This document shows positions 34,475 to 42,933 of a DNA stretch of 64,000 nt, piece after piece (position 1 is the stretch's first letter; each line of letters starts with the position of its first letter). Origin of the DNA: Roseateles oligotrophus (lineage in GTDB: Bacteria; Pseudomonadota; Gammaproteobacteria; Burkholderiales; Burkholderiaceae_C); the NCBI RefSeq assembly GCF_025717515.1, contig NZ_JAJIRN010000010.1:230243-294242 (forward strand), read 5' to 3'. Made by a program: the position numbers and the translations under genes. The notes below the pieces were generated by a model. That model was not told the origin of the DNA and searched no databases. It saw nothing but the letters and a program-made list of their open reading frames with translations.

Positions 34475-35706
34475 GCGACTTCGGCGGCGCCGACCACGCC
34501 TTCGGCCAGCAAGGCGGCGATGTCATCTTCGCCATAGCCCAGCCGCCGCAGCAATTGGTGGTTATGCTCGCCAAGCCTGGGCGGGCTCAGGCGCAGGCCC
34601 AGGCGCTCACCGCTCAAACTCAGCGGCAGCAGCGGCACAAGGGTTTCGCGCCCATCCGGCAGCGTCATCGGCGCCAAGCCGCCGGTGGCCAGCAGATGCG
34701 GATCGTCCATCAGCTGCTCGGGTTTGGTGATCGGCGCGAAGGGCAGGCCGGCGGCCTCGAAGATGGCGGCAATCTCGGCCGCTTTGTGGGCCTTCAGGCG
34801 TCGGCGCAGCTCGGGCATCATCCACTCGCGCGCCTGCACGCGCTGGTTGTTGCTGGTCAGGCGTGCATCGGCTTGCAAATCGCTCATGCCGAAGGCCTGG
34901 CAGAAGATCGCCCATTGGGTGTCGCTGACCACGGCCAGAAAGATCTGCTCGCCGCCGTCGACCGCGAACACGTCGTAGATCCCCCAGGGCGAGATCCGCT
35001 CCGGCATCGGCGCGGGCGGTTTGCCGGTGACGGCGAACTGCATCATGTGCTGCGCGACCAGAAAGATATTGTTCTCGAACAAGCTGGCCTGCACCTGCTG
35101 GCCGCGCCCCGTGCTGTGGCGCTGCTGCAGCGCCGCCAGCACGCCGATGGCGCCAAACATGCCGCCCATGATGTCGTTGACGCTGCTGCCGGCGCGCAGC
35201 GGATCGCCGGGCCGGCCCGTCATATAGGCGAGGCCGCCCATCATCTGCACGACTTCGTCGAGCGCGGTGCGGTGCTCATAAGGGCCGGGCAAAAAGCCCT
35301 TGTGCGAGACATAGATCAGCCGCTCGTTGAGGCGACTCAGCGCTTCATAGCTCAGACCGAGTCGGTCCATCGCACCGCTCTTGAAGTTCTCGCTGAAGAC
35401 ATCGGCGCCGGCCACCAGCTTCAACACGATCTCCAGCCCGCGCGGGTGCTTGACGTCGAGGCTGAGGCTGAGCTTGTTGCGGTTGAAGAGCGGGTAGAAG
35501 CCGGCACCGGCGCCGAGCAGGCGGCGCGTGCTGTCGCCCTCCAGGGGTTCGATCTTGATCACCTCGGCGCCCAGATCGGCCAGCACCATGCCGCAGGTCG
35601 GGCCCATCACCATATGGGTGAACTCGATCACTCGCAGGCCGGCCAGCGGCAAAGGGGCGGCTTGCACCGGGGCTTGGGCTTTGCTCTGGTCTGGCTGTGT
35701 ACTCAT
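34471..35706 (-). CDS. CaiB/BaiF-family (class III) CoA-transferase
   Basis: 411 residues from the ATG at 35706 (MSTQPDQSKAQ); the frame extends upstream but without family character. Class III signatures are ADLGAEVIKIEPLEGDSTR, ENFKSGAMDRLGL, then the catalytic aspartate in GPYEHRTALDEVVQMMGGLA. The C-terminal domain has GEHNHQLLRRLGYGEDDIAAL. These enzymes move CoA between carboxylic acids (formyl-, carnitinyl-, succinyl-type donors). The acids here are not inferable. It is the first gene of a transcript that continues into the LytS/LytTR pair through a 4-base overlap, an uncommon coupling. Confidence 0.93.
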   Translation of the reverse strand: MSTQPDQSKAQAPVQAAPLPLAGLRVIEFTHMVMGPTCGMVLADLGAEVIKIEPLEGDSTRRLLGAGAGFYPLFNRNKLSLSLDVKHPRGLEIVLKLVAGADVFSENFKSGAMDRLGLSYEALSRLNERLIYVSHKGFLPGPYEHRTALDEVVQMMGGLAYMTGRPGDPLRAGSSVNDIMGGMFGAIGVLAALQQRHSTGRGQQVQASLFENNIFLVAQHMMQFAVTGKPPAPMPERISPWGIYDVFAVDGGEQIFLAVVSDTQWAIFCQAFGMSDLQADARLTSNNQRVQAREWMMPELRRRLKAHKAAEIAAIFEAAGLPFAPITKPEQLMDDPHLLATGGLAPMTLPDGRETLVPLLPLSLSGERLGLRLSPPRLGEHNHQLLRRLGYGEDDIAALLAEGVVGAAEVA

Positions 35707-35863
35707 GGCGGGAGAGGCTTCCTTCGGAAATTTCTGTTGGCAAGTATCTCGTAAGGCTGGTTTCTTGATCATGCTCATCGGCCAGCGGCGCGTGACGCCC
35801 CGGCTGACGTAGTATTGAGACAAACTTGGCGCAATCTGGGCAGGTCTGGGCAACGGCGATTTC

Positions 35864-37552
35864 ATGAGGATTTTGTGCATGGCTTCCTATTGGCAATGGC
35901 TCGGAATTTTTCGCAGGCTTGCCCGGAGCGGCGGCTTCCTGCTGCTGCTTGCCAGCCTGCACGGGGTGGCTAGCGCGCAAGCCGCATCGCTTGCGCCGCT
36001 GCCCAGCTTTGCCGAGCTGGAAGCCGCCGGCGCCACCATCGGCGAGATCCGCGTGCTTGCCCAAGACATTTTTGACACCAGCGACCCGCAGGAAGACAAG
36101 CTGCTGTTCCGCTGGGCCAATGCGCTGCACATACAGACGCAGCCCAAAGTCATCCTGCGCGCCTTGCTGTTCAAAACCGGCGAGCCGGTCTCGCTGCGGC
36201 TGATCGAAGAAACCGAACGCCTGCTGCGCAGCAAGCGGTTTCTCTACGATGTCCAGTTCCGACCGGTCGCTTATCACGACGGGGTGGTCGACATTGAGGT
36301 CTTGACCCGGGACACCTGGTCACTTGATCCGGGCGTCACTGCCGGCCGCTCGGGCGGTGCCAACTCCGGAGGCATTCACCTGAAGGAATACAACCTGCTC
36401 GGCACCGGCACCTCGCTTTCCTTCGGGCATTCTCGCAATGTCGACCGCAGCAGCAACGAACTGATGTTTGCCAGCGACCGCACTTTCGGAAGCTGGACCG
36501 CGGTCACGCTCAGCCTCGCGTCCAATAGCGACGGGCGACGCAATGCCGCCTCCATCGTCAGACCGTTTTATGCGCTGGACTCTCGCTGGACCGCGGGCGT
36601 CTTGGGGTCCAAAGATGACCGCGTCGATGCCATTTACAGCGCCGGCGAGATCGTCGGCCAATATCGCCACAAGCAAGACCTGGCCGAGGTTTTTGCGGGC
36701 TGGTCGCGCGGCTTGGTAGACGGTTGGGTACAGCGTTACTCCATCGGCCTCGGTTACCGGAACAACGCCTATGCCCTGGAGCCCGATGTGGCCCCGCCGG
36801 CCTCCTTGCCTGGCAATGAAAAGCTGGTGTCCCCCTTCCTGCGCTATACCGTGATCGAAGATCGCTTCGACCGGGAATTGAATCGCAACCTGATCGGCCG
36901 CCCCGAGTTTTTTGCCCTGGGCCTGGCCTCCAGCGTTCAGCTCGGTTATGCCCCCACCGGCCTGGGTTCAAGCAATAACACCCTGCTTTACGCGGCGACG
37001 GTCAGCCGTGGTTTCGAGCCGGCCCCCAAGCAGACCCTGATCGCTGCGGCCGCGCTGTCCGGGCAATATGCTGACGCTCGGATTCGGCGTCAGCAACTCG
37101 GCGCCCAGGCGCAGTACTACCTGCCGCAGTCGCCACGCTGGCTCTTCTATGCCGCAGCGGCCGGCGATGTGCTAACCAATGCCGAGTCGGTCGATGATTT
37201 GCTGCTGGGGGGTGACAACGGCCTGCGCGGCTACCCCTTGCGCTACCAGAGCGGCACCCGCCGCGCGCTGTTCACCGTCGAGGAGCGCTTCTACACCGAC
37301 CTCTATATCTGGCGGCTGTTCCGCGTCGGTGGCGCGGCCTTTATCGACCTGGGGCGAGCTTGGGGCGGCGTCAATGCCTACAGCAACAGCGTCAATCCGG
37401 GCTGGCTCGGTGACGCCGGCTTCGGCGCCCGCATCGTCAGCGCCCGCGCGGCCTTCAGCAATGTCTTGCACCTCGACCTCGCTTTCCCATTGAATGCCAC
37501 GGCGGACATCAAGAAGGTTCAGTTCCTGGTCAAGACCAAGGCCAGTTTCTGA
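35864..37552 (+). CDS. BamA/TamA-like outer-membrane beta-barrel protein
   Basis: 562 residues with a signal peptide ending around SAQA (about 40). A POTRA-like periplasmic part (about 60-150: ILRALLFKTGEPVSLRLIEETERLLRS has POTRA spacing) is followed by a 16-strand-type barrel. The late motif NGLRGYPLRYQSG carries the RGY signature of the Omp85 loop 6. The chain ends in aromatic Phe, as outer-membrane proteins do. It has only one clear POTRA, so it is neither BamA (five) nor TamA (three). It is probably a small Omp85-family or surface-antigen protein of unknown client. Confidence 0.85.
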   Translation: MRILCMASYWQWLGIFRRLARSGGFLLLLASLHGVASAQAASLAPLPSFAELEAAGATIGEIRVLAQDIFDTSDPQEDKLLFRWANALHIQTQPKVILRALLFKTGEPVSLRLIEETERLLRSKRFLYDVQFRPVAYHDGVVDIEVLTRDTWSLDPGVTAGRSGGANSGGIHLKEYNLLGTGTSLSFGHSRNVDRSSNELMFASDRTFGSWTAVTLSLASNSDGRRNAASIVRPFYALDSRWTAGVLGSKDDRVDAIYSAGEIVGQYRHKQDLAEVFAGWSRGLVDGWVQRYSIGLGYRNNAYALEPDVAPPASLPGNEKLVSPFLRYTVIEDRFDRELNRNLIGRPEFFALGLASSVQLGYAPTGLGSSNNTLLYAATVSRGFEPAPKQTLIAAAALSGQYADARIRRQQLGAQAQYYLPQSPRWLFYAAAAGDVLTNAESVDDLLLGGDNGLRGYPLRYQSGTRRALFTVEERFYTDLYIWRLFRVGGAAFIDLGRAWGGVNAYSNSVNPGWLGDAGFGARIVSARAAFSNVLHLDLAFPLNATADIKKVQFLVKTKASF

Positions 37553-37672
37553 ACCGAAGTGCTGGAATGGCGATTCATCGGCGCTGCTGTTGAACCGTCG
37601 CAAGCGCCGGGCTGGGCTGGCCAGCGCTTGCCAAGATGCGCTCCATCGACCACCCAGCAACGGAGCATCACC

Positions 37673-38287
37673 ATGAGCCAGCCCGCAAGCGCTTCAAGCA
37701 AGCCAGGCACCCTCGAGCAGCAGCGCGAAGAATATGCCAGCCGCCGTTTCCTCGCCATGCCCTTGGCCGGCACGATAGCCTGGACCATCATCGGCCTGGT
37801 CGGCTGGCTTGGCACGCCCTATCAGGCGGTGATGACGCTCTACTTCGGCGCCGGGGCGATCTTCTACTTGGGGGTCTTGCTATCGCGCTTCACCGGCGAA
37901 AACTTGTTGGCCAAGAACAAGCCCAAGAGCGATTTTGACAAGCTCTTCATCTCGACCGTCATGATGAGCTTGCTGGTGTTTGCCATCGCCTTGCCCTGGG
38001 CCGCACAAGACCATCGCTCGGTGCCGCTGAGCATAGGCATACTGGCCGGCTTGATGTGGCTGCCCTTCGGTTGGGTCATCCAGCATTGGATCGGCGCCTT
38101 CCACGCCATCGCTCGCACTTTGTCCATCGTGGCCGCCTGGTACGCGTTTCCGGGACAGCGCTTTGTGCTGATCCCGGCCATCATCGTGGCCATCTACATC
38201 GTTTCCATCGTGGTGCTGGAGCGGCGCTGGCGGCGGGCCAATGGCCGCAGCGGATTTTCGCGGTCGGCGCCACCGATCATTGCATAG
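37673..38287 (+). CDS. Multi-pass membrane protein, unknown
   Basis: 204 residues from the ATG at 37673; an in-frame start at 37559 would add 38 residues without membrane or family character. The N-terminus is polar (SQPASASSKPGTLEQQREEYASRRFLAMP), then about six hydrophobic helices fill 30-190, with a basic tail (RRWRRANGRSG). The opening EYASRRFLAMPLAGTIAWT resembles DUF7010-type proteins, but I am not certain. It may share a transcript with the outer-membrane protein gene 120 bases upstream. Confidence 0.72.
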   Translation: MSQPASASSKPGTLEQQREEYASRRFLAMPLAGTIAWTIIGLVGWLGTPYQAVMTLYFGAGAIFYLGVLLSRFTGENLLAKNKPKSDFDKLFISTVMMSLLVFAIALPWAAQDHRSVPLSIGILAGLMWLPFGWVIQHWIGAFHAIARTLSIVAAWYAFPGQRFVLIPAIIVAIYIVSIVVLERRWRRANGRSGFSRSAPPIIA

Positions 38288-38371
38288 CCCTCGACTTGGG
38301 CGCAGCTTTCCTGCGCAGGCTTCATGCGAGACTGCAGCCGCGCGGTTCGCGTCATTGGAAGCTCTCAGATC

Positions 38372-39358
38372 ATGAAAATTTGCATCGTCGGCGCAGGCGC
38401 CATCGGAGGTTGGTTCGCCGCCCATGTCGGCCATCAACTGGGATCGGAAGTCCAGCTCAGCGCCTTGGCGCGCGGCGCCACCCTTGATGCCTTGCGCGCC
38501 CATGGTTTGCGCATGGACAAGACAAGCGGCGAGCACATCTCGGTGCCTATCCTGGCCAGTGACAAGCCGGAGGACCTGGGTCAACCCGATTTGGTCGTGA
38601 TTGCCGTCAAAGGCCCGGCGCTGGCCGCCGTGGCGCCAGCCGTCAAGGCACTGCTGGGTCCGCAGACCCGCGTGCTGGTGGCGATGAATGGCGTGCCCTG
38701 GTGGTTCTTCAATGGCCTGCAAGGCCCCTGCCAAGGGCTGCAGCTGCGGTCGGTCGACCCCGGCGGCGTGATCGCGGCGTCGATACCGGCCGAGCGCGTG
38801 ATCGGCAGCGTCGTGCACGCGAGCTGCTCCAGCCCTGAGCCGGGCTTGGTCAAACATGTGATGGGCATGGGCCTGATCCTCGGCGACCCGGCCGGTGGCC
38901 GCCCCGCACATGTCACGGAGCTGGCCGACCTGCTGGGCCGGGCCGGTTTCAATGCGACGGTCTCCGAGCGGATTCAAAAAGACATTTGGTACAAGCTCTG
39001 GGGCAATATGACCATGAACCCGATCTCGGCGCTGACCGGTGCCACCTGCGACCGGATTCTTGATGACGACTTGGTGTGCGGCTTCGTCACCGCCGTGATG
39101 TTGGAAGCCGGTGCCATCGGCGAGCGTATCGGCTGCCCGGTCGGCCAGACACCGCAGGAGCGCCACGCCGTAACGCGCAAACTCGGCGCCTTCAAGACCT
39201 CGATGCTGCAGGATGTGGAAGCCGGCCGGCCGCTCGAGCTGGATGCGCTGGTCGCTTCGGTGCGCGAGATCGGCCAGCATATCGGCCTGGCCACACCCTA
39301 TACCGATGCCATGCTGGGTTTGACCAGGCTGATGGCGCAAACGCGAGGGCTGCTGTGA
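38372..39358 (+). CDS. Ketopantoate reductase-family protein (PanE/ApbA)
   Basis: 328 residues from the ATG at 38372, placing the Rossmann motif GAGAIGG at residues 7-13. The catalytic lysine and asparagine of 2-dehydropantoate 2-reductase are in IWYKLWGNMTMNPISALTGAT, and the C-terminal acidic residue in PLELDALVASVREIG. Family members reduce ketopantoate with NADPH in pantothenate synthesis. Burkholderiales have several paralogues acting on other 2-keto acids, so the substrate is open. No pan genes are adjacent. Confidence 0.9.
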   Translation: MKICIVGAGAIGGWFAAHVGHQLGSEVQLSALARGATLDALRAHGLRMDKTSGEHISVPILASDKPEDLGQPDLVVIAVKGPALAAVAPAVKALLGPQTRVLVAMNGVPWWFFNGLQGPCQGLQLRSVDPGGVIAASIPAERVIGSVVHASCSSPEPGLVKHVMGMGLILGDPAGGRPAHVTELADLLGRAGFNATVSERIQKDIWYKLWGNMTMNPISALTGATCDRILDDDLVCGFVTAVMLEAGAIGERIGCPVGQTPQERHAVTRKLGAFKTSMLQDVEAGRPLELDALVASVREIGQHIGLATPYTDAMLGLTRLMAQTRGLL

Positions 39359-39416
39359 GCACTGACGTCGGCACGCCGCCGATCCGAAGCAAGAAATGCC
39401 GAAAAAACCGCTGCGC

Positions 39417-39647
39417 CTAAGCTTGTGACAGCGGCCCCGCGAGCTTATCCAGGGGCTCGGCAGACGATTCGGGGTCGGCCAGCGGCGACCACTCCAGCCA
39501 GTCCTCGCCGAACAACTCGGCCGGGTGCAATGTGCGGACCGAGCCATTGCCGCAGGCCATCGCGTCGGCGGCGCAGTAGCGATCACAGCCCCAGCACAGG
39601 CGATGAGGCTGGCTGGGCTGCAAGGGGAATCGTTTCGTCGTAGCCAT
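39417..39647 (-). CDS. DUF3079 small cysteine protein
   Basis: 76 residues. It matches DUF3079: KRFPLQPSQPHRLCWGCDRYCAADAMACGNGS followed by HPAELFGEDWLEW. The cysteines (CWGCDRYC and AMAC) suggest a zinc or iron-sulfur site. It is cytosolic, function unknown. It stands alone between the ketopantoate reductase gene, which converges on it, and the ABC exporter gene upstream. Confidence 0.85.
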   Translation of the reverse strand: MATTKRFPLQPSQPHRLCWGCDRYCAADAMACGNGSVRTLHPAELFGEDWLEWSPLADPESSAEPLDKLAGPLSQA

Positions 39648-39808
39648 GCGCCAAACGATAGCGGCACAAACGAAACGCCGATATGAAGCGGATCAAGCCC
39701 GCGACCAAAAAACCGGGAATTGGAATCTTCTTCACGCCCGGCTTGAGTTGCGTCGCGCCTGGAAGTTTGCTGCCGCGAATAGACAAGGGCGGCAAGCCGA
39801 CACTCTCC

Positions 39809-41590
39809 TCAAACCAACTCCCCGGTCTGCAGCCGCCACAGCGCCGCATAAGCCTCGCCGCGTGCAAGTAACTCGTCATGCGTGCCACTCTCGACGATGC
39901 GGCCACGCTCCAGCAAATGGATGCAATGCGCTTGGCGCACGGTCGACAAGCGGTGCGCGATCACCAGCGTTGTGCGGCCTTGGCTGACGATGTTCAGCGA
40001 GCGCTGAATGGCCGCCTCGGTTTCGTTGTCGACCGCGCTGGTCGCTTCGTCCAGGATCAACAGCGGCGGGTTCTTCAGGATCGCGCGCGCCAAGGCCAGC
40101 CGTTGGCGCTGGCCGCCGCTGAGCTTTTGCCCGCGCTCGCCGATGCGTGTCGCAAAGCCCAAGGGCAGGCGCTCAATGAACTCCAGGCTCTCCGACAAAC
40201 GCGCCGCCTCATGAATCTGCGCGTCGCTGGCCTCGGCCATGCCGTAGGCGATGTTCTCGGCGATCGTGCCGTCGGTCAGAAAGCTGTCCTGTGCGACATA
40301 GCCGATCGCGCGCCGCAGATCCTGCAGATTCAGCTCACCGATAGGCCGACCGTCAAACAAGATACGGCCCTGCTGCGGCTCGTAAAAACGCAAGAGCAGC
40401 TTGACCAGGGTGGACTTGCCCGAACCGGTGCTGCCGACGAAGGCAACCGTTTGACCGGCGGGTATGCTGAGGTTCAGGTCTTGCAGCGTCGGCTGCTCGG
40501 CATAGGCAAAGCCCACGCCCTCGAAGCTCAAGGCGCCGCGCGCCTGTTCGACCGGGAAATGCTCGCCTTCGTAGGCAATTTTGATCGGCGTGGCCAAGAG
40601 GCCCAGCGCCCGCTGGGTGGCGGCCATCGAGCGCTGGTACATATCGGCCACCTCGGCCAGCCTGGTCATCGGCCAGAGCAGGCGCTGGGTCAGGAAGACC
40701 AGCACCGAATAGGCGCCGACCGCCAAGTCGCCGTGGATCGTCAGCCAGCCGCCATAGAGCAAGGTGGCGGTGAAGCCGGCCAGGATGCCCATGCGTATGA
40801 CCGGCGTGATCGCCGAACTGAGCCGGATCGCGCTGGCATTGGCGACGCGGTAGGCATCGCTGGCCTGGCCGATATGGGCGGCCTCCAAGGTTTCGGTCGC
40901 GAAGGCCTTGATGGTGGCCAGGCCGAGCAGGTTGTTATTCAAGCGGGCCGACACATCGCCGGCCGCCTCGCGCACCACCGCGTAGCGCGGCGCCAGGCGT
41001 TTCTGGAACCAGAAGGTACCGAACAGAATCATCGGCACCGGCAGCAGCGCCACCACCGCCAGGCCCGGCTGCAAGGCGAAGAAGACCGCGCTGACCATGA
41101 TGGAGGAGCACACGACCTGGATGATCTGATTGGCGCCGCCATTCAGGAAGCGCTCGAGCTGATTGATGTCATCGTTCAAGACCGACATCAAGGCGCCGGT
41201 GCGCTGGTTTTCGAAGTAACTGAGTTCGAGCTTCTGCACATGGCCATAGGTATCCAGGCGCAGCTCATGCTGGATGTTCTGCGCCAGGCCGCGCCATTTC
41301 AGCTCCAGCAAATACTCGAAACCCGACTCGCCAATCCACACCGCGATGTTCAAGCCGCCCAGGAACAGCAGTTGCTGCCAGGTGTCGGTGATGCCGAAAT
41401 TGACGAGTAAATTCTTGGCCAAAAAACTCTGATCGCCGCGCACCACCACGTCCACCGCCGCGCCAATCAGCACCTCGGGCAGGATGTCGAAGAACTTGTT
41501 GAGGATGGAATAAAGCATGGCCAGGCGGATGTCGCGCCGGTGGCCTTGGGCATAGGCCAACAGTTTTTTCAAAGGATGTTGTGTTGTCAT
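39809..41590 (-). CDS. ABC exporter, fused membrane and ATPase domains
   Basis: 593 residues, a half-transporter of the MsbA/MdlB type that works as a dimer. Six membrane helices span about 20-320, with a conserved coupling region. The nucleotide-binding domain has Walker A GSTGSGKST, Q-loop YVAQD, signature LSGGQRQR, Walker B LLILDEATS and the switch His in VIAHRLSTV. Exported substrates of such proteins are lipids, drugs or peptides and cannot be told here. No partner gene lies nearby, so it is probably homodimeric. Confidence 0.94.
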   Translation of the reverse strand: MTTQHPLKKLLAYAQGHRRDIRLAMLYSILNKFFDILPEVLIGAAVDVVVRGDQSFLAKNLLVNFGITDTWQQLLFLGGLNIAVWIGESGFEYLLELKWRGLAQNIQHELRLDTYGHVQKLELSYFENQRTGALMSVLNDDINQLERFLNGGANQIIQVVCSSIMVSAVFFALQPGLAVVALLPVPMILFGTFWFQKRLAPRYAVVREAAGDVSARLNNNLLGLATIKAFATETLEAAHIGQASDAYRVANASAIRLSSAITPVIRMGILAGFTATLLYGGWLTIHGDLAVGAYSVLVFLTQRLLWPMTRLAEVADMYQRSMAATQRALGLLATPIKIAYEGEHFPVEQARGALSFEGVGFAYAEQPTLQDLNLSIPAGQTVAFVGSTGSGKSTLVKLLLRFYEPQQGRILFDGRPIGELNLQDLRRAIGYVAQDSFLTDGTIAENIAYGMAEASDAQIHEAARLSESLEFIERLPLGFATRIGERGQKLSGGQRQRLALARAILKNPPLLILDEATSAVDNETEAAIQRSLNIVSQGRTTLVIAHRLSTVRQAHCIHLLERGRIVESGTHDELLARGEAYAALWRLQTGELV

Positions 41591-41665
41591 GGACCGAAGC
41601 GTACCGCAGCCAAGTCGGCCCGAACTGCGCTCTAATCAGATGCTAGGGACAAGAGGGATTTTTCA

Positions 41666-41827
41666 GTGACAGAAGACGAATCGCTTCAACTCGCTATCCA
41701 CAAGCCAGTGAGCTTGTGTGCCTACAGCATCGAATGGCCTGCATTGTTCGCGCTGGAGCGTGAGCGTCTGTTGAGCTGCGGTTGTCGCTTCGCATGTGGG
41801 CGAGGGCTAAGCACATGGCGAACTTGA
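41666..41827 (+). pseudogene. Relic of a GrpB-family protein (N-terminus only)
   Basis: From a GTG at 41666 the frame encodes DESLQLAIHKPVSLCAYSIE and then WPALFALERERLLS, the typical start of GrpB (UPF0157) nucleotidyltransferase-fold proteins. After about 37 codons family similarity stops (CGCRFACGRGL) and a stop follows at 41825-41827. The usual length is about 170 residues, so more than three quarters is gone. The break abuts the start of the DUF5519 gene, suggesting a deletion that joined them. Confidence 0.6.
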
Positions 41828-42141
41828 AGTCCAGACTATTGCTGAAGCTGGCGCAGATTGAGGGCCTTGAGAACAAAGCTTCCGGCATCCCAGGATCGAC
41901 CTCCTTGTTCTATTTGGGGCAGGAGTTTGCCCACTTCCACAGTGAGCAGGAGCTTGATCTGAAGCTCGGCAAGACCCTCATACGGGAACTTGGCTTGACC
42001 CACCCCGCCGGCTCGATTCAGCATCCCGATCGCTCGCCGAATTCGGCTTGGATTGAGCTGCGCTTTGCGAGCGATGCCGACGTCCAAAGCGTCGCCGAAC
42101 TGGTGGGCCTTGCCACTACAAGGATCCATCGTGTCAAATGA
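41815..42141 (+). CDS. Luciferase-domain (DUF5519-like) protein
   Basis: 108 residues from the ATG at 41815. GSTSLFYLGQEFAHFHSEQE followed by LDLKLGKTLIRELG, then AWIELRFASDADVQSVAEL, matches the small luciferase-like DUF5519 family. It binds a presumed small molecule; the function is unknown. It begins inside the tail of the GrpB relic. A GST gene follows 58 bases on, so the two may be co-transcribed. The name does not imply light production. Confidence 0.68.
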   Translation: MANLKSRLLLKLAQIEGLENKASGIPGSTSLFYLGQEFAHFHSEQELDLKLGKTLIRELGLTHPAGSIQHPDRSPNSAWIELRFASDADVQSVAELVGLATTRIHRVK

Positions 42142-42199
42142 AGCGAAAACAAGCGCCGCACCCCCATCACGCCCCACCACCCCAACTCAGGACAGCACC

Positions 42200-42823
42200 A
42201 TGAGCCAACTCAAACTCACTTATTTCGACTTCCACGGCGGCCGCGCCGAGCCCGCGCGGCTGGCCTTTCATATCGGTGGCGTGGCCTTCGAGGACCATCG
42301 TTTCAGCTTCCCCGAGTTCGAGGAGGTGCGCAAGACGACACCGCTGAACCAGGTGCCGGTGCTGCATGTGGACGGCGTGCAGGTCACACAGTGCGACGCG
42401 ATCATCCGTTATGCCGGCAAGCTGGCCCATCTGTACCCGAGCGATCCTTTTCAGGCCCTGCTCTGTGACGAGGTGATGTGCGTGGTCGAAGAGGCCTCGG
42501 TCAAGTTGGGCCCAAGCTTTCGCATGTCAGGCGAAGAGCAAAAGCAAGCCCGTCTGGCGCTCGTCAATGGCTCAATGCCGGTCTATTTGCGCTGGTTGCA
42601 AAAGCAATTGCTTGCGCATGGCGGCGAGTACTTTGCCGACAACCGTTTGACGGTGGCCGACCTGAAGGTGTTTGTCGATGTGCGCGGCCTGAACTCCGGC
42701 CGCCTCGACCATGTGCCGCGCGATCTGGTAGAGCAAGTCGCGCCGGCTCTTAATGCTCATATGCAGCGGGTTGAGCAGACCCCGGCGATTGCCCAGTACT
42801 ACGCCAAGTTTGCTGTGAAGTAG
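42200..42823 (+). CDS. Sigma-class-like glutathione S-transferase
   Basis: 207 residues from the ATG at 42200. The N-terminal motif KLTYFDFHGGRAEPARLAFH puts a tyrosine at position 8 and matches eukaryotic-type alpha/mu/pi/sigma GSTs, which use Tyr instead of Cys. The thioredoxin-fold cis-Pro block is NQVPVLHVDG, and the glutathione gamma-glutamyl contact is in TQCDAIIRYAGKLAHLYP. C-terminal NRLTVADLKVFVDVRG is the family cap motif. Its class is unlike the Cys-type GST at 3454. Predicted cytosolic detoxification enzyme. Confidence 0.9.
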   Translation: MSQLKLTYFDFHGGRAEPARLAFHIGGVAFEDHRFSFPEFEEVRKTTPLNQVPVLHVDGVQVTQCDAIIRYAGKLAHLYPSDPFQALLCDEVMCVVEEASVKLGPSFRMSGEEQKQARLALVNGSMPVYLRWLQKQLLAHGGEYFADNRLTVADLKVFVDVRGLNSGRLDHVPRDLVEQVAPALNAHMQRVEQTPAIAQYYAKFAVK

Positions 42824-42834
42824 GCGTTGACAAG

Positions 42835-42856
42835 GTGGCGTCCAAACGGACGCCAC
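42835..42856 (+). terminator. Hairpin after the sigma-type GST
   Basis: GTGGCGTCC (42835-42843) pairs perfectly with GGACGCCAC (42848-42856) around an AAAC loop, 12 bases after the stop. The following CACGTTTAAT is only a weak T-tract. Confidence 0.65.
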
Positions 42857-42933
42857 CACGTTTAATTGGGGTGTCATCTGGGTGGGCGATGCTGCGTTGT
42901 CAGCTTTAACTTCCTTACAACCGGACATCCCCC

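Noticed and set aside
39583..39906. 107-residue minus-strand frame between DUF3079 and the ABC gene
   Set aside because: It overlaps both neighbours in other frames, has no ribosome site and no recognisable family. A short hydrophobic stretch alone is not enough.
39878..41410. 510-residue plus-strand open frame opposite the ABC exporter gene
   Set aside because: Composition of an antisense shadow; the minus frame has Walker A, signature and Walker B motifs.
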